This document shows positions 5,823 to 13,034 of a stretch of 13,897 nt of DNA, one piece after another. Both the position numbers and the translations under genes were made by a program. This stretch comes from JAUREX01 sp044356825 (GTDB taxonomy: Bacteria; Pseudomonadota; Alphaproteobacteria; Rhodobacterales; Rhodobacteraceae). Every line of letters starts with the position of its first letter. Position 1 is the stretch's first letter. A model generated the notes under the pieces. That model did no database searches. It was not told the origin of the DNA and saw nothing but the letters and a program-made list of their open reading frames with translations. The DNA is taken from contig JBIKVM010000058.1 in NCBI GenBank assembly GCA_044356825.1, forward strand, positions 1 to 13,897, read 5' to 3'.

Positions 5823-7712
5823 GAGGCTCTTGAGGTATTCGAGGAGCGCGGCCTTCCGAGCGGCGTCGAGGCCCGTGCCATACTCGTGGCCTGCGTTGCT
5901 GTTGCCCTCGAGCCGCGTATCGAGCCTGTAGGCAAGGCCGGGATCGGCAGGCACGAACCCGACCGTCGCGGGATCGAATTCACCATCCCCCACCGCGAAG
6001 GCAGCGGGACGCTCGGCCGCGGGCTTGAGCAGATCGGCCAGCGTCGGAACCGAGCCGTTGTGCAGGAAGGGGCCCGTCGCCCAGATCCCGTTCAGCGGCC
6101 GCGCGCGGTACTGGGCGGTCTCGACCACCTCCATGCACGCCCGGTCGGCGCCCTGATAGGCGAAGTGGTCGCGCACGAGTTCATCGAATAGCGCCGTCTT
6201 GTCGTCGCTCAACGACTCGAGTTCGGCGGTGATCTGTTCAGGGGTCATCCCCTTGGCCTCGAAGGTTGCGATCAGCGCCGGATAGTCGGGCGGGGCCGCC
6301 GCCTCGGCCGGATCGTCAAATCCGAGCGCGCCCCGGATCGAGGTGCCGAGTTCCGAGAACTTCCTGTGTATGCTGCTCGTGATCATGCCCTCGGCGGCAG
6401 TCGCGAGGATGTGGCCGTCATCGCTCAGATGGCTCAGCACCACGCCCGCAACCACATGCGCGAGCACCGCGTTGCCGTGCGTCACCTCGCAGAAGGGCTC
6501 ACCGACGACGAGGCCCATCTTGCGCCCCTCGATCGGGCCGGCCACGACCTCGCGCGCGGAAAACCCGAGCGCGGCCTTGGGGTCGGTGCCGATTTCCGCA
6601 AGCCCGAAGGTCTGGATCTTGATCGAGGCGATATCGCCGCGGTCCTCGCGGTCGATCACTTCGTGGCACGACGCGCATTCGGCCGCATAGACCTCGGCAC
6701 CTTGCGCCACGAGCGCGGGGTCGAGGTCGGGCAGAAGCCCCTCGGCGACGAAATCGGACCATGCGGGTGAGGTCAGGGTCTCGAGCCGGTCCTCGAGCGC
6801 GATGAGGTGGCTCACGTTCACCGAGGCATGATAGCCAAGCGGCATCGTACCCTCGGCCATGTCGACCTCGCCGAAGACGCCCAGCACTTGCCCGACGTTG
6901 CGGCCAAGCGCACCGGCACCGGCGTTGGGAACGACCCCGTTGTATTGCACGACCTCGAGATAGGGCGCATCCCACAGGAACGGATAGCTGACCGGCGCGT
7001 CAGGCGTGCGCGCATTCTCGGGCCGCCCGAGCATGCCGGCCGTGACCTGATTGAGGATGACGTTGAGCGCATCGACCCGCCCCGGCCCGGGCGGGATCGG
7101 GGTGTGGTTGCGAAAGGCCCAATCCTCGCGCGTGCGCAGCACCTGCCGCAGCCGCGCGCGGATCTGTTCGGGATCCTTCACGACCTCGTCGCTGGCCGCG
7201 AGGCGCGCCGCGAAGCGCGCGAATTTCGCGTCGTCCTCAAAGGTCGCGCGCACCGCGGCCTCGAGTTCGGACATGAAGCGCCAGAAGTCGAAATGCGACA
7301 CCCCGCCATCGACCAGCGCGACCTTGCCGCCCACCCGGATCTCGGTGACGTGGCAGGCCGAGCAGTTCATCCCCAGTTGCGCCTCGGTCCCGAGCCGGCC
7401 GCGATCGACCGTCAGGCCGATCGGCAGCCCCTCGGGGTTGGCCACGGGATCGTCCCAGAAGATCATGCCGAGTTCGCCGAGATGCGCGCGGTCAAGGAAA
7501 AGATCTTCCGACCGGGGCTGTTCGAGGGCCTTGGCATAGGCGAAGGGCAGGATCGGTGAGCCCTGCGGGGCGAAGTAGAAAAAGCTGCGGTCGGCGTCGT
7601 CCCAGCCCTGATCGACGGTGAGCGCGACGCTGTAGGGCGTCTCGGCCCAAATCGGGGTCGCAGCCGTCGCGAGGACGCAGATCATCCCGATCAACGGTTT
7701 CTTCATCGGCAT
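5820..7712 (-). CDS. RoxA-like di-heme cytochrome c (putative peroxidase/oxygenase)
   Basis: The 630-residue protein has a signal peptide (cleavage near TPIWA, residue 23) and two c-type heme motifs, CSACH (117-121) and CASCH (346-350). The remaining sequence fits the large RoxA/di-heme peroxidase group: GRVDALNVILNQ (211-222), the C-terminal block RPLNGIWATGPFLHNGSVPT (538-557) with H551, and GNSNAGHEYG (603-612). Its length is close to that of RoxA rubber oxygenases and well above the roughly 330-residue classical cytochrome c peroxidases. RoxA proteins cleave polyisoprene with O2, but many relatives have unknown substrates, so I do not assign rubber cleavage. It should act in the periplasm or outside the cell. 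An alternative start is M3 (7706), which gives a more usual MKK signal peptide. It lies between the DUF4198 and DUF4331 genes on the same strand, 84 bp after the first. Confidence 0.85.
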   Translation of the reverse strand: MPMKKPLIGMICVLATAATPIWAETPYSVALTVDQGWDDADRSFFYFAPQGSPILPFAYAKALEQPRSEDLFLDRAHLGELGMIFWDDPVANPEGLPIGLTVDRGRLGTEAQLGMNCSACHVTEIRVGGKVALVDGGVSHFDFWRFMSELEAAVRATFEDDAKFARFAARLAASDEVVKDPEQIRARLRQVLRTREDWAFRNHTPIPPGPGRVDALNVILNQVTAGMLGRPENARTPDAPVSYPFLWDAPYLEVVQYNGVVPNAGAGALGRNVGQVLGVFGEVDMAEGTMPLGYHASVNVSHLIALEDRLETLTSPAWSDFVAEGLLPDLDPALVAQGAEVYAAECASCHEVIDREDRGDIASIKIQTFGLAEIGTDPKAALGFSAREVVAGPIEGRKMGLVVGEPFCEVTHGNAVLAHVVAGVVLSHLSDDGHILATAAEGMITSSIHRKFSELGTSIRGALGFDDPAEAAAPPDYPALIATFEAKGMTPEQITAELESLSDDKTALFDELVRDHFAYQGADRACMEVVETAQYRARPLNGIWATGPFLHNGSVPTLADLLKPAAERPAAFAVGDGEFDPATVGFVPADPGLAYRLDTRLEGNSNAGHEYGTGLDAARKAALLEYLKSL

Positions 7713-7796
7713 CGCGACGCCCCCCGCAGTTCGTTTGGGGGCACACTAGGGGGATGACGTAAATGTGTATAGCCGAAAAACGCGCCGGCCCTGGCA
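7713..7796 (-). promoter_or_regulatory. Spacer upstream of the cytochrome gene, possible internal promoter
   Basis: This 84-bp gap is markedly AT-richer than its surroundings. On the minus strand it carries TATACA (7766-7771), which resembles a -10 box and would give a leader of about 45 nt, but no convincing -35 is spaced from it. A C6/G5 inverted pair (7720-7725 and 7737-7741) could form a weak hairpin in the leader. The cytochrome and DUF4331 genes may therefore have a promoter separate from the DUF4198 gene. Confidence 0.3.
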
Positions 7797-8609
7797 TCAG
7801 CGCCGCGCCGGAACCTCGAAGGTCAGCGACGCCCAGAGCGAGATCCACGCAGCATTGGCCTCGGACGGGGCCTCGCGCATCACGACGGCATCGAACAGAT
7901 AGCGGTGTCCCGCCAGCACCGGCACCCGCACGATCCCGTCGGCATCGGTCTGCGTGTGTGTTTCGCCGATGCTGCCGTCCGGGGCGCGGGCGAAGACGGT
8001 GACGCGCACCGAGCGGCGCGGCGCGCCATCCTCGAGCAGACGCGCGACCATCACATTGTCGAACTCTGCGGCGTAAGGATTAGAGAGCGCGACGAACTCC
8101 GTTACCATTCCGGTCTCGCGGTCCGCCCCCGCTGCCCCGCCGATGCTGATCAGCGTCTTGGCGAGGCGGCGATAGATCTCGGTGAAGCCCGTCTCGGGCA
8201 GGCCGCGCGCGCGGTGCGCCTCGATCGTGCCGCGCAGGTCCTTTTCCGTGACGAAGGATTCGAATTTCGACCAGTCGTCATAGGTCAGCCGGTCGAGGCC
8301 CGATTGCATCGCGACCACCATCAGCCCCTCGGCGAGTGGCGTCACCCGCCCGGCCGGCATGTCGCCGAGCCGACCCGTGATCGGGCGCTCCACCTCGCCC
8401 TCGATCGCGACGAAGCGCTCGATCCCGCGGTCGAGCCACGGCAGCGCCATGCCGTTGAAGTGCTGGCCGTTGCGGATGTCGATCCCTATCGCCTCGCCCG
8501 GCAAGGCTTGATACCGTTCCGGGTCGAGCCACGTCTCATGCGCGGCAATCGGTGCTGCGCCAAGGCAGGCGAGAGCGATCAGGAGGGGCTTGAGGATGCA
8601 GCGGATCAT
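7797..8609 (-). CDS. DUF4198 family periplasmic protein
   Basis: The 270-residue protein opens with a signal peptide (R3 and K7, then a hydrophobic core ending APIAA at 19-23), and the mature chain begins HETWLDPERYQ. A start AHE/D-x-W followed by a GExIGIDIRNGQ-like strand is typical of DUF4198, a family often found beside nickel/cobalt transporters and thought to be a periplasmic accessory domain. The C-terminal part (about 185-265) has beta-sandwich character, with THTQTDADGIVRVPVLAGHRY near residues 222-242, resembling a carboxypeptidase-regulatory-like or transthyretin-like domain. The start at 8609 is chosen because the next Met lies beyond the signal peptide. An in-frame ATG at 8621, with a weak AAGAG before it, is also possible. 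The 5' end overlaps the divergent hupE-like gene. The metal role is inferred from the family, not shown. Confidence 0.8.
   Translation of the reverse strand: MIRCILKPLLIALACLGAAPIAAHETWLDPERYQALPGEAIGIDIRNGQHFNGMALPWLDRGIERFVAIEGEVERPITGRLGDMPAGRVTPLAEGLMVVAMQSGLDRLTYDDWSKFESFVTEKDLRGTIEAHRARGLPETGFTEIYRRLAKTLISIGGAAGADRETGMVTEFVALSNPYAAEFDNVMVARLLEDGAPRRSVRVTVFARAPDGSIGETHTQTDADGIVRVPVLAGHRYLFDAVVMREAPSEANAAWISLWASLTFEVPARR
8581..8586 (+). promoter_or_regulatory. Shine-Dalgarno site for the hupE-like gene, inside the DUF4198 gene
   Basis: AGGAGG lies 9 nt before the ATG at 8596. It sits within the region encoding the DUF4198 signal peptide on the opposite strand. It favours ATG 8596 over TTG 8590 (3 nt away) or ATG 8608 (21 nt away). 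Confidence 0.6.
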
Positions 8610-9933
8610 GCGGGCAACCATCGCGCGGCTCTTGGCGCTGTCAACCCTGATTGCGGCGCTGATCGTGGCGGCGGCCCCCCTGCGCGCCCATGAGGTCGTT
8701 CCGGCCATCGCGGACATTCAGGCCGGGGGCGGGCGGGTCGAACTCGCCCTGCGCGTCATTGCCGAGGCCCATCTCGCGGGGATAGACCTTGATGGGCTGA
8801 CCAACACAAACGATGCGCCGGCGGCCGAATTCTACGATGCGCTGCGCGCGCTCGAACCGGGCGCGCTTGCGCTGCGCATCCGGGGTGACTGGACGGCGAT
8901 GTTCGCGGGCCTCGAACTCAACGTGGATGGAGTGCCGCTTGCGCTCGAGCTCGCGGAGGCCATCGTCGAGGATCAACCCGACCCCGAGCTTGCGCGCTTC
9001 TCGCGCGTCGTGCTGACGGCGGCCCTGCCCGAGGGGGCTCGGACGCTGACGCTCGACTGGCCGAGGGGGCGTGGTGCGCTCGTGCTGCGCCAGCAGGGCG
9101 TGGCCGTTCCGTTCACGGGCTATCTCGACGCCGGCACGCGCAGCCCCGAGATCGCGATTGCCGGTGCGCCACCCCAAAGCGGTGCAGAGGTTTTCGCCGC
9201 CTACATTCCCGTCGGGTTCGACCACATCGTGCCCAAGGGGCTCGATCACATCCTCTTCGTGCTCGGCCTCTTCTTCCTCGGGGCCCGGATCGTGGGGCTG
9301 CTTTGGCAGGTCAGCGCCTTCACGCTCGCCCATACGGTCACGCTCGCGCTCGGGGTGCTGGGCTGGGTCGAGGTTCCGGCCGCGATCGTCGAGCCGCTGA
9401 TCGCGGCCTCGATCGTCCTTGTCGCGGTCGAGAACATTTTCGCGCGCGGCTTGCCGCCATGGCGGCCAGCGGTCGTCTTCGTCTTCGGCCTGCTGCATGG
9501 CCTCGGGTTTGCAAGCGTTCTGGGTGAGTTCGGGCTGCCGGAGGGGCATGTGATCCCCGCGTTGATCGGCTTCAACATCGGGGTTGAGCTGGGGCAACTC
9601 GCCGTCATCGCGGTGGCCTTCGCCGTCATCGCGCCGGTGCTTGGGGTCGGACGCGGCATCCTGCCGGCGCGGCCGGCGGCCATCGCCTATGCCGGCGCGG
9701 CGCTGATCCTTGCCGGCGCGGGTCTTGCGATTGATGCACCGGCCTTTGCCGATGCGGTCGGGGCGCGGGCGCCGGTCTTCTTCTGGCCGCTCGCGGCGCT
9801 CTGTGCGGCGTGCTCGCTGGCCGTCCTGCGCGGGGGCGGGCCGGGCCCTTATCGCCGCGTCGTCGCCGTGCCCAGCTCTGTCGCGATTGCGGCGGTCGGA
9901 GGGTTCTGGGTGATCGAGCGGGTGTTCCTGTGA
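8596..9933 (+). CDS. HupE/UreJ family membrane protein (putative Ni/Co-related)
   Basis: The 445-residue protein has a signal peptide ending PLRA (28-31), a periplasmic N-terminal domain starting HEVVPAIADIQ and running to about residue 190, then a multi-pass membrane domain. The membrane part carries the HupE_UreJ_2 pattern: GLDHILFVLGLFFLG (215-229), AHTVTLALG (245-253), VENIF (278-282), FGLLHGLGFA (297-306) and FNIGVELGQ (326-334). These His, Asp, Glu and Asn residues inside helices are candidate metal ligands. HupE and UreJ relatives are linked to nickel/cobalt supply for hydrogenase and urease, but neither enzyme is encoded here, so the metal and direction are open. The start at 8596 overlaps the DUF4198 gene head to head by 14 bp. 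Family assignment is strong; function is inferred. Confidence 0.9.
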   Translation: MQRIMRATIARLLALSTLIAALIVAAAPLRAHEVVPAIADIQAGGGRVELALRVIAEAHLAGIDLDGLTNTNDAPAAEFYDALRALEPGALALRIRGDWTAMFAGLELNVDGVPLALELAEAIVEDQPDPELARFSRVVLTAALPEGARTLTLDWPRGRGALVLRQQGVAVPFTGYLDAGTRSPEIAIAGAPPQSGAEVFAAYIPVGFDHIVPKGLDHILFVLGLFFLGARIVGLLWQVSAFTLAHTVTLALGVLGWVEVPAAIVEPLIAASIVLVAVENIFARGLPPWRPAVVFVFGLLHGLGFASVLGEFGLPEGHVIPALIGFNIGVELGQLAVIAVAFAVIAPVLGVGRGILPARPAAIAYAGAALILAGAGLAIDAPAFADAVGARAPVFFWPLAALCAACSLAVLRGGGPGPYRRVVAVPSSVAIAAVGGFWVIERVFL

Positions 9934-10002
9934 CGACCGGCCGACCCTTCATTGGAATGGGCCGCCTGCGGGCGTGATCCCCGGTTCGAAAGGAGGCGCC
10001 TC
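9934..10002 (+). other. Short spacer between hupE-like and mmgE-like genes
   Basis: This 69-bp gap holds a strong Shine-Dalgarno, AAAGGAGG at 9989-9996, 6 nt before the ATG at 10003. No terminator with a T-tract or convincing promoter is visible, so read-through from the hupE-like gene is possible. The Shine-Dalgarno rules out the in-frame ATG at 9952 as the start. Confidence 0.6.
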
Positions 10003-11283
10003 ATGAAGATCCTCGACTGGGTTGTGCGGTGCGCCCTGCGCCACGAGATGCCCGCCGAGGCGCGCGAGTTCGCGCGTCTGTCGCTGCTCGACTGGATGGC
10101 CTGCGGCATGGCGGGTGCGTCCGAGCCTGTCGCCATCGCCCTGCGCGAGGTGCTGTCGGCCGAGGGGGGGCACCCAGTCGCCGCAGTTTTCGGGGGGCGT
10201 GCCCTGCCCGCGCGCGCGGCCGCCCTCGCGAACGGCACGGCGTCGCACGCGCTTGACTATGACGACACGCATTTCGCCCATGTCGGGCATCTGTCGGTCG
10301 CAATTTATCCGGCGGCGCTTGCAGCGGGCGAAGAGGTCGGCGCCACGACCGCAGAGGTGATCGACGCTTTCGTCGCGGGTGCCGAGGCCGCGATCCGGAT
10401 CGGGCTGCATCTCGGGCGGGGGCATTATGATCGCGGGTTTCATCAGACCGCCACCTCGGGCGCCTTTGGCGCGACGGTTGCGGCCGGGCGGCTCTTGCGC
10501 CTGTCCGAGGGTGAGATGCGCGCTGCGATCGGATTGTGCAGCACGAGGGCGTCGGGGCTGAAGAACCAGTTCGGCACGATGGGAAAACCGCTGAACGCGG
10601 GCTTTGCTGCCGCAAACGGGATCGAATGCGCCCGCCTTGCCCGTGCCGGGCTTACCAGCGCCGATGACGGAATCGACGGGCCGCAGGGCTTCATTGCGAC
10701 CCACGCCGATGCACCATCCCCCGCGGTCGGGGACGAGGCGCGGTTCCTCTTGCCCGACCTGCGCTTCAAGCTGCACGCCTGCTGCCACGGGACCCATGCG
10801 ATGATCGACGCGCTGCGTCCGCTTGCCGGGCGGGAGGTGCGCGAGGTGAAGGTCCGGACCCATCCGCGATGGCTCAGCGTCTGCGACGTCCGCGCACCCC
10901 GAACCGGGCTCGAGGTGAAGTTCAGCTATGTCTGGCTTGCTGCCATGGTGCTGCGCGGCGTGCCCACGGCGTCGGTGGCGATCTATACCGATGCCCTCGC
11001 GGCCGATCCCGACCTCGCTGCGGTCGCGACCCGGGTGCGGGTTGCGGGCGATCCGGCGCTCGAGGATACGCAAGCTGCGCTCGAGGCGGTGCTGGCCGAT
11101 GGCGAGCGGGTCGCGCTGAACCACGATCTTGCAGCCCCGCTTGCGACCGCCGCGCTTGCCTCGGGCCTGCGCGCGAAGGCCGAAGCCCTGGTCGGAGGCC
11201 GGCTCGGGGTGTTCTGGGACGATCTCGCGGCTCTGCCGGGGCGCCCGGCGCGCGATATCGGGGCCTGCATCGGCGCACGCTGA
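10003..11283 (+). CDS. MmgE/PrpD family protein
   Basis: The 426-residue protein belongs to the MmgE/PrpD family, which includes 2-methylcitrate dehydratase and cis-aconitate decarboxylase. Family blocks seen are LANGTASHALDYDDTH (75-90), with the DYDD/H residues that line the active site; GAFGATVAAGRLL (153-165); LCSTRASGLKNQFGTMGKPL (178-197); and KLHACCHGTHAMIDAL (256-271). The length is slightly below the usual 450 or so residues. No signal peptide is present, so it is cytoplasmic. No prpB, prpC or other methylcitrate-cycle gene is adjacent, so prpD itself is not claimed; a dehydratase, decarboxylase or isomerase acting on a different acid is equally possible. It follows the hupE-like gene on the same strand by 69 bp, but nothing obvious links their functions. 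Confidence 0.88.
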   Translation: MKILDWVVRCALRHEMPAEAREFARLSLLDWMACGMAGASEPVAIALREVLSAEGGHPVAAVFGGRALPARAAALANGTASHALDYDDTHFAHVGHLSVAIYPAALAAGEEVGATTAEVIDAFVAGAEAAIRIGLHLGRGHYDRGFHQTATSGAFGATVAAGRLLRLSEGEMRAAIGLCSTRASGLKNQFGTMGKPLNAGFAAANGIECARLARAGLTSADDGIDGPQGFIATHADAPSPAVGDEARFLLPDLRFKLHACCHGTHAMIDALRPLAGREVREVKVRTHPRWLSVCDVRAPRTGLEVKFSYVWLAAMVLRGVPTASVAIYTDALAADPDLAAVATRVRVAGDPALEDTQAALEAVLADGERVALNHDLAAPLATAALASGLRAKAEALVGGRLGVFWDDLAALPGRPARDIGACIGAR

Positions 11284-11317
11284 GTGGCCGGCCAACGCCA
11301 CCCGGGGTGCGCCACTT
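11282..11317. terminator. Possible hairpin after the mmgE-like gene
   Basis: AGTGGC (11283-11288) pairs with GCCACT (11311-11316) and encloses a second small stem, CACC with GGTG around 11300-11309. It starts in the TGA stop of the gene and has no T-tract. It may act as a terminator or mRNA end stabiliser. Confidence 0.3.
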
Positions 11318-11532
11318 CAGCCGCGCGCCCGACGCGCGAAGCGGCGCAGATCGGCCAGATTCGCGATATGGCGAACTGCGACCGACATGATCCTGCCGAC
11401 GGGCACCACCCGACGGATCCCGGCTCACCGATCCGCCGCCGTGCCCGCATCGATTCGGTGCACGAGGAAATCGACGTCTTCGACTGAAACTCGCGCGTTT
11501 CCCCACGCCCACGACGCCTCGGGCGGGCTGCG
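11317..11532 (-). pseudogene. Possible remnant or interrupted small ORF (unrecognised)
   Basis: On the minus strand, one frame between a TAA at 11533-11535 and a TGA at 11317-11319 is broken only by a TGA at 11425-11427. Its composition looks more protein-like than the Arg-rich alternative frames: an acidic-hydrophobic stretch VSVEDVDFLVHRIDAG before the stop, and MSVAVRHIANLADLRRFARR (from the ATG at 11388) after it. I do not recognise any family. It could be chance, a decayed gene, or a 23-residue small protein. Support is weak. Confidence 0.15.
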
Positions 11533-11592
11533 TTACCATCCGGTCACATGTCGTGTGCGATATTGGGACAGGCTCAGGGCAGGAGGGTGGCG
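11320..11592 (+). other. Spacer upstream of the glutamate dehydrogenase gene
   Basis: No confident gene lies here. The part nearest the dehydrogenase probably holds its promoter: GATATT near 11568-11573 is a possible -10 box without a good -35, and CACA/TGTG near 11554-11566 forms a small inverted repeat. AGGAGG at 11581-11586, 6 nt before the ATG at 11593, is a strong ribosome-binding site and sets that start over an in-frame ATG at 11548. Confidence 0.4.
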
Positions 11593-13026
11593 ATGCGTGC
11601 GCAGGGCGAAAGCGGTTTCCGCGACTCGGTCGATCGGATGTTTGACCGTGCGGCGGCGCGGCTCGACCTGCCCCCGGGGCTGGCGGAGAAGATCCGGGTC
11701 TGCAACGCCACCTACACGGTGCGCTTCGGCGTGCGGCTTCGGGGCGAGATCCGCACCTTCACCGGCTACCGCTCGGTTCATTCCGAACACATGGAGCCGG
11801 TCAAGGGCGGCATCCGCTATGCGCTCTCGATCAACCAGGATGAGGTCGAGGCGCTCGCGGCGCTGATGACCTACAAATGCGCCTTGGTCGAGACGCCCTT
11901 CGGTGGCTCCAAGGGGGGGCTGTGCATCGACCCGCGCGCGTGGGAGGAGCACGAGCTCGAACAGATCACGCGGCGGTTTGCCTATGAACTGATCAAGCGC
12001 GACCTCATCCACCCCGCCCAGAACGTGCCCGCCCCCGACATGGGCACGGGCGAACGCGAGATGGCCTGGATCGCCGACCAGTATGCGCGGATGAACACGA
12101 CCGACATCAACGCCCGCGCCTGCGTCACCGGCAAGCCGCCGCATGCGGGCGGCATCCAGGGCAGGGTCGAGGCGACGGGGCGGGGCGTGCAGTTCGCGCT
12201 GCGCGCATTCTTCCGCCACCCCGAGGATGCGGCGAAGGCGGGCCTGTCGGGCGGGCTCGAGGGCAAGCGCGTGATCGTGCAGGGGCTCGGCAACGTGGGC
12301 TTCCACGCCGCGAAGTTCCTTGCCGAAGAGGACGGCGCGCGCATCATCGCCGTGATCGAACGCGACGGGGCGGTGGCGAACCCCGCCGGGCTAGACATCG
12401 CGGCGCTGCGGGCGTGGATGGACGCGCACGGCGGGGCGGTCGCGGGGTTCCCCGGCGGGACCTTCACCGCCGAGGGCGCGGCGATGCTCGAGGCCGCGTG
12501 CGACATCCTGATCCCCGCCGCGCAGGAGGGGGTGATCCACCGCGGCAACGCCGGCGCGATCCGCGCGCCCCTCATCCTCGAGGCCGCGAACGGCCCCGTC
12601 ACCTTCGCCGCCGACGAGATCCTGCGCGCGCGCGGCTGCGTCATCATCCCCGACCTCTATGCCAATGCGGGGGGCGTGACGGTCAGCTATTTCGAATGGG
12701 TCAAGAACCTCAGCCACATCCGCTTCGGCCGGATGCAGCGCCGCGCCGAAGAGGCGCGCTCGCGCCTGTTGGTCGAGGAACTCGAACGCCTCTCGGCCGA
12801 TCAGGGGCTGGGCTGGGCGCTTTCGGCCGATTTCAAGGCGCGCTTCTTCGAGGGCTCGGACGAGCTTGCCCTCGTCCGCTCGGGCCTCGATGACACGATG
12901 CGGGGGGCCTATCAGGCGATGCGCGCGCTCTGGCACGACGGTTCGGGGGTCGCGGATCTGCGGATGGCCGCCTACATGGTCGCGATCGGTCGCGTCGCGC
13001 AGAGCTACCGCTCGAAGGGCCTCTGA
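11593..13026 (+). CDS. gdhA: Glu/Leu/Phe/Val dehydrogenase, probable NAD-type glutamate dehydrogenase
   Basis: The 477-residue protein catalyses reversible oxidative deamination, most likely of glutamate to 2-oxoglutarate and ammonia, in the cytoplasm. The substrate domain has HMEPVKGGIRY (66-76) with K71, K95 in MTYKCAL, and the family signature PFGGSKGGL (102-110) with catalytic K107. NVPAPDMGTGEREM (144-157) includes the catalytic D149. The Rossmann domain carries GLGNVGFHAAKFL (231-243), and EAANGPVT with YANAGGVTVSYFEW lies near the C-terminal side. The length and the FEWVKNL segment fit the long-spaced glutamate dehydrogenases seen in alphaproteobacteria. An acidic residue (E256) follows the second strand, which usually favours NAD over NADP. 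The gene stands alone on its strand and ends 4 bp from a convergent gene. Confidence 0.93.
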   Translation: MRAQGESGFRDSVDRMFDRAAARLDLPPGLAEKIRVCNATYTVRFGVRLRGEIRTFTGYRSVHSEHMEPVKGGIRYALSINQDEVEALAALMTYKCALVETPFGGSKGGLCIDPRAWEEHELEQITRRFAYELIKRDLIHPAQNVPAPDMGTGEREMAWIADQYARMNTTDINARACVTGKPPHAGGIQGRVEATGRGVQFALRAFFRHPEDAAKAGLSGGLEGKRVIVQGLGNVGFHAAKFLAEEDGARIIAVIERDGAVANPAGLDIAALRAWMDAHGGAVAGFPGGTFTAEGAAMLEAACDILIPAAQEGVIHRGNAGAIRAPLILEAANGPVTFAADEILRARGCVIIPDLYANAGGVTVSYFEWVKNLSHIRFGRMQRRAEEARSRLLVEELERLSADQGLGWALSADFKARFFEGSDELALVRSGLDDTMRGAYQAMRALWHDGSGVADLRMAAYMVAIGRVAQSYRSKGL

Positions 13027-13034
13027 TCGCTCAG
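13023..13034. terminator. Short inverted repeat at convergent stop codons
   Basis: CTGA (13023-13026) and TCAG (13031-13034) flank TCGC. Both are stop codons plus one base, so a 4-bp match is close to what two facing TGA codons give automatically. It is too small to be a convincing terminator. Confidence 0.15.

Noticed and set aside
5820..7712. Naming the di-heme cytochrome a MauG or a rubber oxygenase
   Set aside because: The length exceeds MauG and the classical peroxidases, and RoxA-type motifs alone do not establish polyisoprene cleavage.
8596..9933. Naming the membrane protein hupE of a hydrogenase operon or ureJ of a urease operon
   Set aside because: No hydrogenase or urease gene lies in the window, and the protein has the long periplasmic N-domain of the HupE_UreJ_2 type.
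10003..11283. Calling the MmgE/PrpD protein prpD with a methylcitrate cycle
   Set aside because: No prpB, prpC or acnD neighbour is present, and the family covers several reactions.
11913..11919. G7 runs at 2422-2428, 10164-10170 and 11913-11919 as phase-variation switches
   Set aside because: They lie in housekeeping or metabolic genes in intact frames and are expected in DNA this GC-rich; the one in gdhA encodes the catalytic signature.
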